Assembly (NCBI GenBank): GCA_018224345.1
Contig: JAGTUW010000292.1
Span: 1 to 16,448 of the forward strand
Reading direction: 5' to 3'
From: Bacteroidota bacterium
GTDB lineage: Bacteria > Bacteroidota > Ignavibacteria > SZUA-365
DNA length: 16,448 nucleotides
Shown piece by piece: positions 1-7,509 of this stretch (position 1 is the stretch's first letter; each line of letters begins with the position of its first letter). The notes beneath the pieces are model-generated. The model had not been told where the DNA came from. It made no database searches and worked only from the letters and a program-made list of their open reading frames with translations. Made by a program: the position numbers and the translations under genes.

Positions 1-1542
1 ACACCTCCGGAAGAGGCGTCTGCGCAAAACAACGCGCCCGGCGATCCCTCTCCGGATACTGCTGCACAGGGCGATGCTGTGCGTCCCAAGGAAGGCCGCA
101 GTGACACAGGCCGCAGTGACACAGGCCGCAGTGACACAGCGCGTGCCGGTGCGGGCCGTGGTGAGGGGAATCAGAGGCGCGGACGCATCCCGCCCCAGGC
201 GGTAGATGTTGAGATGGCGGTCCTTGGTGCTATGCTTCTGCAGCCCGAGGCCACAGTATCGAATGTGTTTTCGCTTCTGACACGGGATGCATTTTACAGT
301 GAGGCGCATCGCACGATTTTTGATGCCATCGTGGATCTGTTTGAAAAACAGCAGCCGATTGACCTGATTACGGTGGGAGATGTTCTCCGTCGCGGGGAAC
401 AGCTCGAGGGCGTCGGTGGGCTGTATTATCTGACGGAAATGACCAATGAGGTCGTCTCGCCCGCGCATGTCGAGTACCACTGCCGTATCGTGCTGGAGAA
501 AGCGATCAAACGCAGCCTGATTGAGATTTCAACCGGCATCGTCAGTGATGCCTATCTCGACAGTGCCGACGCATTCGAATTGATCGATGAGGCCGAGGAA
601 AAGATCTTTTCGCTTTCCGACAGCTATATCAAACAGAGCTTCACCGAAGTACGGCACATCGTCAAACCACTGATGGATCGGATCTGGAATATTTTACAGG
701 ATCATACCGGGGTGACGGGGGTGCCTTCCGGATATGATCTTCTCGATATCAAGACCGGTGGCTGGCAACCAACCGACCTGATCATTCTTGCCGCTCGTCC
801 TTCGATGGGAAAAACCGCGCTCGCCTTGTCGATGGCGCGCAATGCCGCGATTGACGCCGACATTCCGATCGGGTTTTTCAGCCTGGAGATGTCCAGCGAA
901 CAGCTCGCTCTGCGACTGCTCTGTGCCGAAGCGCGTGTCAATATGCAACTGGTACGGACCGGGCGGATCAAGGAAGAGGACCATAACCGCCTCGCACGCT
1001 ACGTCGGGAAACTGGAGCGTGCCCGTATGTTTATCGACGATACCCCCGGTATTTCCATTCTCGAACTTCGCGCCAAGGCCCGGCGTATGGTGCATGAGCA
1101 TGGTGTCGGTCTCATCTTCATCGATTACCTGCAACTGATGACCGCACCCTCGGTGCGTGAAAGCCGTGAGCGTGAAATCGCCACCATCAGTCGTTCACTC
1201 AAAGGACTGGCCAAGGATCTGAAAGTCCCGGTCATCGCACTGTCGCAGCTCAATCGCAGCGTGGAACAGCGCACAGGCGGCAAACCCATGCTTGCCGATC
1301 TGCGGGAGTCGGGCTCCATCGAACAGGATGCCGATGTCGTCATGTTCATTCACCGCGCCAAGGATCAGGATACCCCTCCCGAAGATCAGGGCAAGGCAAC
1401 GGTCATCATTTCCAAACAACGCAATGGTGAAATCGGTGAAGTGGAACTGGCATGGATCGCCGACTACGCACGCTTCGAAAATCTGGAGAATCGCTTTCCC
1501 ATTATGGCACTGCCCCCTCCGGAGGAGGAAGCGACGTTCTGA
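1..1542 (+). CDS. dnaB: Replicative DNA helicase DnaB (5' end probably outside window)
   Basis: This is the hexameric 5'-3' helicase that unwinds DNA ahead of the replication fork and recruits primase. Numbering from the GTG at 79, the DnaB N-terminal domain starts near residue 36 (GRIPPQAVDVEMAVLGAM) and the RecA-like ATPase domain near 210. Walker A is ARPSMGKT (239-246), Walker B is LIFIDYLQLM (345-354), and the SKQRNG segment (445-450) carries the family's arginine-finger region. The C-terminus (ATF, 487) is where the family normally ends. The frame is open back to base 1 and encodes an acidic Pro/Ala-rich stretch. The only start-like codon in view is the GTG at 79, which has no convincing ribosome binding site, so I treat the gene as entering from upstream. 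The N-terminal tail is unusually long and repetitive. There is no intein and all key motifs are intact. Identification is certain; the start is not. Confidence 0.95.
   Translation, partial: TPPEEASAQNNAPGDPSPDTAAQGDAVRPKEGRSDTGRSDTGRSDTARAGAGRGEGNQRRGRIPPQAVDVEMAVLGAMLLQPEATVSNVFSLLTRDAFYSEAHRTIFDAIVDLFEKQQPIDLITVGDVLRRGEQLEGVGGLYYLTEMTNEVVSPAHVEYHCRIVLEKAIKRSLIEISTGIVSDAYLDSADAFELIDEAEEKIFSLSDSYIKQSFTEVRHIVKPLMDRIWNILQDHTGVTGVPSGYDLLDIKTGGWQPTDLIILAARPSMGKTALALSMARNAAIDADIPIGFFSLEMSSEQLALRLLCAEARVNMQLVRTGRIKEEDHNRLARYVGKLERARMFIDDTPGISILELRAKARRMVHEHGVGLIFIDYLQLMTAPSVRESREREIATISRSLKGLAKDLKVPVIALSQLNRSVEQRTGGKPMLADLRESGSIEQDADVVMFIHRAKDQDTPPEDQGKATVIISKQRNGEIGEVELAWIADYARFENLENRFPIMALPPPEEEATF
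94..138 (+). repeat. Three perfect 15-bp tandem repeats inside dnaB
   Basis: The unit ggccgcagtgacaca occurs three times head to tail without mismatch (94-108, 109-123, 124-138). It encodes GRSDT three times in the disordered N-terminal tail of DnaB. Because the unit is a multiple of three, copy-number change would keep the frame. Confidence 0.95.
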
Positions 1543-1637
1543 TCTTTCTCCTGCGTGCCGAACATGGGACAACTTCCGGTATTGCTTCCGGAGCACCGCC
1601 AATGTAGGTTTTATCATGGCCACGAATTGAAGGACAC

Positions 1638-2627
1638 ATGCGTACCACATCCATTCTTCTCTCCTTTCTGATCGGCATCACATGCATTCCGTACTCCGCG
1701 CACGCACAACAGACCGCTGCTGTGACCGTCGATAAGGGAGCATACTGCGGCCCGCCGTATGCCGCTTGTTTCACGGAGGCAACGCGTTCCTGCGAAGGCG
1801 GGGAAGACACTCACCCGTTCTCCCTTGCCCTTGAGATGCGTGGGTATGGAAGCGGCTACAGTCCCGGAGAGAAGCAGGGGCTTGCCGCCGTCCTGCAGTC
1901 CTCGCGTCCCGCATTGCAATTCCGCCGAAAGTCACCTTTCCTTGCCGGCCTCTTCTCCATGGTCATTCCCGGGACGGGAGAATTATACGCCGGCAGCTAT
2001 TGGCTGGCAGGACTGTTCGCCGCACTCGAAGGCGCTGGCTGGTATTTCAACCTGAATGAACGCAAGTTGGGTGACGAGAAGACGGTCGAATACGAGGAGT
2101 ATGCCGATAGTCACTGGAGTGTGGTCAAATATGCAGAATGGCTCAACGAGAATGCAAAGAATTATCCCGGAGGAGAGAATGCAGTGCATATCGACATTCA
2201 TTCTGATACCGATCTTCCGCATTGGGAGCGGGTCGACTGGGAGCAACTGCATCAGACGGAAATGGCGATACCGCAATTTTCGCACAAACTCGAACCCTAC
2301 GGAGAACAGCAATACTATGAGCTGATAGGGAAATACAACCAGTATTCCTACGGCTGGGATGACAAGAACGAAGGAGACTACTGGGACGCCTCCCCACGCT
2401 TTCTCCACTACAGCAGTATGCGCGGTTCGGCGAATGACCATTACAATACGGCCAATACCATCGTCAATCTCATCGTCCTCAACCATGTGGCAAGTGCGCT
2501 GAACGCGGCCTGGGCTGCAGCGCGCTTCAACGAATTCGTCGACCTGCGGACGGGTGCACAACTCCGGCGCCTCCCCGACGGACGCGCGGATCTGCATGCC
2601 AACGCGACGCTCTCCTTCCACTTCTGA
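1638..2627 (+). CDS. Exported or membrane protein with PGxGxxYxG motif, DUF5683-like
   Basis: The 329-residue product has a clear signal peptide (residues 1 to about 24, hydrophobic core ILLSFLIGITCIP, AHA before QQ). After a linker comes a hydrophobic segment with SMVIPGTGELYAGSYW (about 107-122) followed by a second hydrophobic stretch. This is the arrangement seen in DUF5683-type proteins of Bacteroidota, which carry a P-G-x-G-x-x-Y motif between membrane segments. The rest is rich in Tyr, Trp, Asn and Asp, and a further hydrophobic helix lies near the C-terminus (NLIVLNHVASALNAAWAAA). The ATG at 1638 is chosen because GAAGGA lies four to nine bases upstream and the signal peptide begins there. 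Function is unknown; the location is probably the envelope. It precedes an Omp85 gene on the same strand, so a role in envelope biogenesis is possible but only inferred. The DUF5683 assignment is from motif memory. Confidence 0.75.
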   Translation: MRTTSILLSFLIGITCIPYSAHAQQTAAVTVDKGAYCGPPYAACFTEATRSCEGGEDTHPFSLALEMRGYGSGYSPGEKQGLAAVLQSSRPALQFRRKSPFLAGLFSMVIPGTGELYAGSYWLAGLFAALEGAGWYFNLNERKLGDEKTVEYEEYADSHWSVVKYAEWLNENAKNYPGGENAVHIDIHSDTDLPHWERVDWEQLHQTEMAIPQFSHKLEPYGEQQYYELIGKYNQYSYGWDDKNEGDYWDASPRFLHYSSMRGSANDHYNTANTIVNLIVLNHVASALNAAWAAARFNEFVDLRTGAQLRRLPDGRADLHANATLSFHF

Positions 2628-2799
2628 GTTCTCCGTGAATCCGATGCAGGCAGTGCGTACAGCTCATTCCTCCGTCGTGGTGACAGGCATACAAGCAATT
2701 CCGGAGGGAATGCGACGCCTCTTATCCACCGGACCGGCCATGAGAAATATGCACGCAACAATCCCTGACGTTGCCTTCGAGAGTCGCAAAAGCGACAGA

Positions 2800-4137
2800 A
2801 TGCAGACAAAGAAATCAGGGTACGTGCGAATACACATTCTGTGTTTATTTTTTCTTGCCCTTCCTCTCGCGGCGCAGGAACTCGGAGAAAGGGAGAGATT
2901 GCCAATTCCTCCCACGCCGGTGATCGACGGTTTTGCCGTGATGGGAAACGAGACAACCAAGCCCGAAATCATTCTTCGGGAATTGTCTCTCCGCGTCGGC
3001 GACACTATCGACATTGCGGAGATCGAATACGCAAAATCGCGGATTTACAGTCTGGGACTGTTCAATCGTGTCGATATCACCTGGCCACCGCTCGATAGTA
3101 CGATTCTGTTGATTGAAGTCGATGAGCGTTGGTATCTGTATCCTGTGATCATCACCGATATCGTTGACAGGGACTGGAACAAATGGAATTTCGGGCTTGG
3201 CGTCAAACACGACAATTTACGTGGCCGCAATGAAAGACTCTTCGCCGGTGGCGCGATCGGGTTCAATCCCTGGGCGTCGGTCAGTTATGCCAATCCGTGG
3301 GTGATGGGTGATGAGGCACTGTTTACGGAATCATCGCTGGGCTATTCCAGTATTGAGAACAAGAGCCGTGCATTGCAGGGTGAAGGTCCGAACTTCAGGG
3401 AAATCCATATCGCCGGCTTCCAGACAGTGGGCAAACGGCTGAGTCCCTATCACAGTATCTGGATGAATCTCGGTTATGCCTATGTGCAGGTGACAGAAAA
3501 TCAACAGGGACGGACCATTGCGCCCGAAGGGATTGATCGGTATGTCAGCATCGGCATGGGAGCAAGACATGATACCCGCAATCTGACCGAATATCCGACC
3601 AGCGGAGTGTTCGGCGCGGTCTCGATTTCCAAAGTCGGCGTCGGCATCGGTGCTGTCGATATGCTTTCCTACAGTGGAGATATTCGTGTGTATGCACCGC
3701 TCTACGGAGAACTCTCCCTGGCCCTGCGTGCATTCACACGCCTGAGCAGCGGTCCTGCCGTTCCGCCGTACCGGCATAATTTTTTTGGTTTCTCCGAGCG
3801 GATACGTGGTCATTTTCGCACCGAACGCGAAGGAGAAAATATCGCCGGCGCGTTTGCCGAACTGCGCATCCCGATCGTTCCGCGTATTTATGTATTTGTC
3901 CCGGAAGTGCCTGTCCGTCAATTCCGCACCTGGAAACTCGGTCTGTACGGGGCCCTGTTTTTCGATACCGGTACAGTATGGAACAAGCGCCACAGGCCGT
4001 TCGCGCAGGTCCCGCCCCGTGGGTACGGTGCCGGGCTGCATTTTCTCTTTCCGTATGGAACTGTCCTGCGCATCGATCGTGCGTGGGATGAGCAGCAGCG
4101 GGGAGAATGGATACTCGACATCGGCGCGTCCTTCTGA
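2800..4137 (+). CDS. Omp85/BamA-TamA family outer membrane beta-barrel protein with one POTRA
   Basis: The predicted 445-residue product has a signal peptide (hydrophobic IHILCLFFLALPLAAQ, residues 11-26), one POTRA-like domain (about 41-108, with GNETTKPEIILREL and SRIYSLGLFNRVD) and a C-terminal surface-antigen barrel. The barrel includes HDNLRGRNERL near 137 and the loop-6 motif as IRGH (335-338), where the family normally has (V/I)RG(F/Y). It ends in ILDIGASF, a typical final strand with terminal Phe. Omp85 proteins insert or translocate proteins, or sometimes lipids, across the outer membrane. BamA itself has five POTRAs and is about 800 residues, so this is a short relative, not the main BamA. 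The frame is open back to 2554, but that would overlap the preceding gene and put about 80 non-secretory residues before the signal peptide. The ATG at 2800 fits best, and GTG at 2824 is an alternative. No strong ribosome binding site is visible. Confidence 0.85.
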   Translation: MQTKKSGYVRIHILCLFFLALPLAAQELGERERLPIPPTPVIDGFAVMGNETTKPEIILRELSLRVGDTIDIAEIEYAKSRIYSLGLFNRVDITWPPLDSTILLIEVDERWYLYPVIITDIVDRDWNKWNFGLGVKHDNLRGRNERLFAGGAIGFNPWASVSYANPWVMGDEALFTESSLGYSSIENKSRALQGEGPNFREIHIAGFQTVGKRLSPYHSIWMNLGYAYVQVTENQQGRTIAPEGIDRYVSIGMGARHDTRNLTEYPTSGVFGAVSISKVGVGIGAVDMLSYSGDIRVYAPLYGELSLALRAFTRLSSGPAVPPYRHNFFGFSERIRGHFRTEREGENIAGAFAELRIPIVPRIYVFVPEVPVRQFRTWKLGLYGALFFDTGTVWNKRHRPFAQVPPRGYGAGLHFLFPYGTVLRIDRAWDEQQRGEWILDIGASF

Positions 4138-4294
4138 TCTTCCGCCGCGCGGGTTGAAGGTTTTGAAAATCCGCCCCGAAAGCGATAGTTTCACCGATGG
4201 TACAATCCCGTCATGTCGCGGCGCGGAGAAACAACCCTCCGCCCCCGCGCAGTTCCGGTCCCTTTACCACCACACCCGAGGTCCCACGGCAACC

Positions 4295-5026
4295 ATGCAC
4301 CTGCTGTTTTCTGCCACACTGACGCAACCGATCACCCGGATCGAAGGAGAGGAACACCATCACCTGCATCACGTATTGCGCCTGAATGTGGGTGATGCCC
4401 TGCTTCTCTCCTGTGGAGACGGCCGTGTCGCCGAAGCGGTGATCGAAGAAGCCGGAGCAACGGAAACCCGTTGTCGTCTCGGTGTGATGCATGCCGCGTA
4501 TAACGAACTGCCTGTCCCGGTCACATTGTTGCAGGGCGTGTTGAAGAATCCCGGGAAAGTCGACTGGCTGGTTGAGAAAGCAACGGAACTCGGTATGACG
4601 GATTTCATCCCTCTCGCGACAGCACGTACGATCAGTCATCGGGTGAAAACCGGACGTCTGCAGAAGCTCGTGCGGGCAGCCGCAAAACAGTGCCTGAGAG
4701 GCCGTATTCCCTGCATACATGAGCTTCACTCACTGACTGAGGCCATGGCCGTGCTCGCAGGAACCCGCCTGCTCGTTTTTCACGAAACCGCCTCTCCTGA
4801 CAGTACCCCCGAATCGCTGGCCTGGGATGCTCGCCCTCTCGCCATTTTCATCGGTCCCGAAGGCGGATTCGAGGACGATGAAATCGCACTGCTCCGGTCA
4901 CATGGAGCGGAAGTGCTTTCTCTCGGTCCGAGACGGCTGCGCGGCGAAACGGCGGGGATTGTCGCGCTGGCGAGGGTGGGGCCGGCGGTGCGACCAATTG
5001 GAAATGACGGGTCTGCCGGGAAATGA
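4295..5026 (+). CDS. rsmE: 16S rRNA (uracil-1498-N3)-methyltransferase RsmE
   Basis: RsmE is a SPOUT-class enzyme that methylates N3 of U1498 in 16S rRNA using S-adenosylmethionine. The 243-residue product matches the usual length of 240-250. The N-terminal PUA-like part has EEHHHLHHVLRLNVGD (19-34). The linker has VEKATELGMTDFIPL (93-107). The knotted SAM site is seen in FIGPEGGFEDDE (185-196) and LGPRRLRGETAGIVAL (210-225), the family signatures. The ATG at 4295 starts the PUA domain; the same frame is open to 3785 inside the Omp85 gene, but that part is non-homologous shadow. No clear Shine-Dalgarno is present. A weak promoter-like pair (TTGAAA 4163-4168, TAGTTT 4186-4191, 17-base spacer) lies in the gap before it. 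The usual ARS arginine region reads ARTISHRV, a mild variant. Housekeeping gene, high certainty. Confidence 0.94.
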   Translation: MHLLFSATLTQPITRIEGEEHHHLHHVLRLNVGDALLLSCGDGRVAEAVIEEAGATETRCRLGVMHAAYNELPVPVTLLQGVLKNPGKVDWLVEKATELGMTDFIPLATARTISHRVKTGRLQKLVRAAAKQCLRGRIPCIHELHSLTEAMAVLAGTRLLVFHETASPDSTPESLAWDARPLAIFIGPEGGFEDDEIALLRSHGAEVLSLGPRRLRGETAGIVALARVGPAVRPIGNDGSAGK

Positions 5027-5135
5027 AGAATGGCGCCGCCACATTCCCTTCTCCAGAGCGGACACTCAGCAGATATTGAGGACACAGAGGGGGAGGCGTA
5101 TTCAACCAGGGGGAGATGGGAGTCTGCGGTGGAAA

Positions 5136-5144
5136 TGGTATTAT
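5136..5144 (+). promoter_or_regulatory. Possible extended -10 promoter element for the J-domain gene
   Basis: TGGTATTAT matches an extended -10 (TGn followed by TATTAT, five of six to TATAAT). It lies about 50 bases before the J-domain ATG in a 170-base gap. No good -35 is seen. This is pattern matching only; the phylum may use other primary-sigma consensus sequences. Confidence 0.3.
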
Positions 5145-5196
5145 GCGCAGGGAAGGGTAGTACAAGGTTGGTTCACATTGTGGAGAAGCTACGAAG

Positions 5197-5658
5197 ATGT
5201 CCTATTCGCAGATATTACGAAGGATCAATCGCCTGCTGCAGGCGACGATTACCGATGCGATCGACAATCTGTCGATTGGTGACAAACAGGATCTCGACGA
5301 TTTCGACAGGGAGTTGCGTCAGGAGAAGGAAAGAACACAGTATGCGAAACGGGAGACTTCCGACAAAAAGCGCCCCGGAGCTGGAGGGTCCGGGACGGGC
5401 GGTCCCGGCAGTGGTACACGCAAGGAAGGACGGCGGAAACCGGGTGAAAAGGACGATGCACATTACTATGCCATCCTCGGCCTGACACCTTCGGCGTCAC
5501 AGGCGGAAATCAAAAAAGCGTATCGCACGCTGATGTCACTCTATCATCCGGACAGGGTTGCAACATTGGGCGAGGACTTGCGTCACGCCGCCACCGAGAA
5601 AGCGAAGCTGGTCAATGAGGCCTACCACATCATCGAACGCCGCCGGGGATTCAAATGA
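5197..5658 (+). CDS. Small J-domain (DnaJ-like) co-chaperone protein
   Basis: The 153-residue product has a J domain at its C-terminal end (about 89-148): YYAILGLTPSASQAEIKKAY, the catalytic HPD tripeptide (117-119) and a final helix KLVNEAYHII. J domains stimulate ATP hydrolysis by DnaK-type Hsp70. There is no zinc-finger or client-binding domain, so it is not canonical DnaJ. The first 50 residues (RRINRLLQATITDAIDNL, then a charged segment) look helical, and a Gly/Lys/Arg-rich linker (about 56-86) joins them to the J domain. The helix probably sets the partner or location. A GGAG about 11 bases before the ATG at 5197 supports this start. The last eight bases overlap the end of the convergent oxidoreductase gene. 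The J-domain call is firm; the client is unknown. Confidence 0.88.
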   Translation: MSYSQILRRINRLLQATITDAIDNLSIGDKQDLDDFDRELRQEKERTQYAKRETSDKKRPGAGGSGTGGPGSGTRKEGRRKPGEKDDAHYYAILGLTPSASQAEIKKAYRTLMSLYHPDRVATLGEDLRHAATEKAKLVNEAYHIIERRRGFK

Positions 5659-6622
5659 GGCGGACGATTTCCTCGGCAACCTCAAGGGCTTGTTGCGCGG
5701 CGAGCCCGTCTACAACAGGGAGTGTCCCATTCCGCACTGCATCGACAAAGAGCTGCAATTCATAGCGGAGGGGGTTGTGATCTTCCGGTGTCGGCGGTTG
5801 TTCGTAAATAATGTTCCGCTTGATTTTCCCTTCTTCGATCATGCCGAGCATATATGTGGGAACCACATCGACCTCGGGTCCGACCAGCCGGAATACTTCT
5901 GATTGCCCCTGGAGAAAATCGATCGATATGTAGGCATTTTTTTGAAACAGGCGCATTTTCCGCAAGCGGTTCTGCGATATTCTGCTGGCCGTGATGTTGG
6001 CGACGCAACCGTTGGCGAACTTGAGACGCGCGTTTGCGATATCCGCTGTATTGGAAACCACCGCGAGACCACTGGCATCGATGGACGTCACTTCGCTTCG
6101 TACCAGGCTGAGAATGATATCGATGTCGTGAATCATCAGGTCGAGAACCACGGCGACATCGGTACCACGCGGATTGAACTGGGCGAGTCGATGTGATTCG
6201 ACGAACAACGGGGCGATGTTGTACCCATCCAGCGCCACGATGGCTGGATTGAAGCGTTCGATGTGCCCGACCTGTATCATCACGGAATGCTCGCGGGCGA
6301 GCGCGTTGAGAGCGCGTGCCTGTTCGACGGTCTCGGTGATGGGTTTCTCCAGAAAGACCGGCTTTCCGTGGCGAATGGCAGCGCTAGCGATATCAAAATG
6401 CGTTGATGTCGGCGTAGCGATACTCACCGCGTCGACATGATCGAGCAGTTCTTCGATACTGCCTGCAACATGCGTCGCATATTCCTCCGCTATCCGCCCG
6501 GAGACTGTCGCATCGATATCATACACCATGGCCAGCGTCGCACCCCTGGCACCGCTGAGCATTTTCGCATGTAATGATCCGAGATGTCCGAGACCGATGA
6601 CTCCGGTTTTCACTTCGTTCAT
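5651..6622 (-). CDS. Gfo/Idh/MocA-family NAD(P)-dependent oxidoreductase of the lipid A operon
   Basis: The 323-residue product has an N-terminal Rossmann fold (VIGLGHLGSLHA, residues 8-19), the family EKP motif (92-94) with catalytic-type lysine, and a C-terminal substrate domain with GHIERFNPA (119-127) and DLMIHDIDI (161-169), whose His is the usual second catalytic residue. Family members oxidise or reduce sugar nucleotides or sugars. It follows lpxA by 80 bases on the same strand. In some bacteria a Gfo/Idh enzyme, GnnA, next to lpxA makes the 3-keto intermediate of UDP-GlcNAc3N for amide-linked lipid A. That role is attractive here, but the partner aminotransferase GnnB is not in the window. 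The ATG at 6622 is supported by GGAGA six bases upstream; the frame extends to 6808 but would overlap lpxA. The stop overlaps the convergent J-domain gene. Confidence 0.88.
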   Translation of the reverse strand: MNEVKTGVIGLGHLGSLHAKMLSGARGATLAMVYDIDATVSGRIAEEYATHVAGSIEELLDHVDAVSIATPTSTHFDIASAAIRHGKPVFLEKPITETVEQARALNALAREHSVMIQVGHIERFNPAIVALDGYNIAPLFVESHRLAQFNPRGTDVAVVLDLMIHDIDIILSLVRSEVTSIDASGLAVVSNTADIANARLKFANGCVANITASRISQNRLRKMRLFQKNAYISIDFLQGQSEVFRLVGPEVDVVPTYMLGMIEEGKIKRNIIYEQPPTPEDHNPLRYELQLFVDAVRNGTLPVVDGLAAQQALEVAEEIVRLI

Positions 6623-6702
6623 GTTATCTCTCCTGCGGCATCCCTGCGGATACCGGCTCAATGCCGCGCGTTCCCGGATGGGGGAGACGCGACTCGTTGT
6701 AC

Positions 6703-7494
6703 TCAGGCACCCAGACGGACTGCCTTGATGATGCCGCGACTGCTGTTCGCGATGAAATCGAGAATGATGCGTACTTCTTCCGTCTGCTCGATATGTTCGG
6801 TAATCCACGCCGCTGCCTGCGAGGTGTTCATTCCCTGCCGGTACAGCGCACGGTAGACGCGATCGAGCAGAGCAAGCGTGTCACGTGAAAAACCCCGGCG
6901 GCGCAGACCGACGGAATTCAGACCTTCAAACCGCAGAGGATCCCCGCCTGCGAGGACATAGGGCGGGATGTCCTGTACCACGCGTGCGAGCGCCCCGATC
7001 ATAACATGGGCACCGATATGCGTGAATTGATGAATACCGGTGATGCCGCCGAGGATGACATAATCCCCGATTACACAGTGTCCACCCATCTGTACACTGT
7101 TGGCGATGATAACGTTGTCACCGATCTGGCAATCGTGCGCGACGTGCACATAGGCCATAAGAAGACAGTCACTGCCGACCGTCGTCTTCCACGAATGTGT
7201 CGTCGCCCGGTTGAGCGTGCAGTATTCCCGCACCGTGCAATTGTCGCCGAGATGGAACTCGGTGCGTTCGCCGTCGTATTTCAGATCCTGTGGTGGCGTT
7301 GAAATTACCGCACCCTGGTGAATCGTGCAGTGTTTTCCGATCCGTGCCCCGTCGTCGACAAGAACATGTGGACCGAGTGTTGTATTGTCGCCGATCACGA
7401 CGTCGCCACAAATCGTCGTGTGCGCGCCGACAACGACAGTGTCAGCGAGTTCGGCTCGTGGATCGATGATCGCAGTAGGATGGATGGTAGGCAT
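6703..7494 (-). CDS. lpxA: UDP-N-acetylglucosamine O-acyltransferase LpxA
   Basis: LpxA performs the first step of lipid A synthesis in the cytoplasm, moving a 3-hydroxyacyl chain from acyl carrier protein to UDP-GlcNAc (or its 3-amino analogue). The 263-residue length is normal. The N-terminal two thirds are left-handed beta-helix hexapeptide repeats. PPQDLKY (67-73) and AHD (119-121, His120 equivalent to catalytic His125 of E. coli) are present. The C-terminal helical part carries GLRRRGFSR (196-204) and ends with FIANSSRGIIK. Aligned by eye to E. coli, the acyl-chain ruler position Gly173 is Ala168 here, and Gly176 is Arg171. The gene lies 15 bases after lpxC-fabZ, indicating one operon. 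The ATG at 7494 gives the expected N-terminus; no strong ribosome binding site is visible, so translation may be coupled to the upstream gene. Confidence 0.95.
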   Translation of the reverse strand: MPTIHPTAIIDPRAELADTVVVGAHTTICGDVVIGDNTTLGPHVLVDDGARIGKHCTIHQGAVISTPPQDLKYDGERTEFHLGDNCTVREYCTLNRATTHSWKTTVGSDCLLMAYVHVAHDCQIGDNVIIANSVQMGGHCVIGDYVILGGITGIHQFTHIGAHVMIGALARVVQDIPPYVLAGGDPLRFEGLNSVGLRRRGFSRDTLALLDRVYRALYRQGMNTSQAAAWITEHIEQTEEVRIILDFIANSSRGIIKAVRLGA

Positions 7495-7509
7495 GGAAAT
7501 GTCTGAATC

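Noticed and set aside
1543..1637. Terminator between dnaB and the next gene
   Set aside because: The repeated ttccgg words are direct, not inverted, and there is no U-run.
2554..2799. 82-codon upstream extension of the Omp85 gene
   Set aside because: It overlaps the preceding gene and would bury the signal peptide; no ribosome binding site.
3331..4194. 287-codon minus-strand frame opposite the Omp85 gene
   Set aside because: Shadow of a gene with clear signal peptide, POTRA and barrel signatures.
3785..4294. 170-codon upstream extension of rsmE
   Set aside because: It lies out of frame inside the Omp85 gene and gives low-complexity text; RsmE homology begins at the ATG at 4295.
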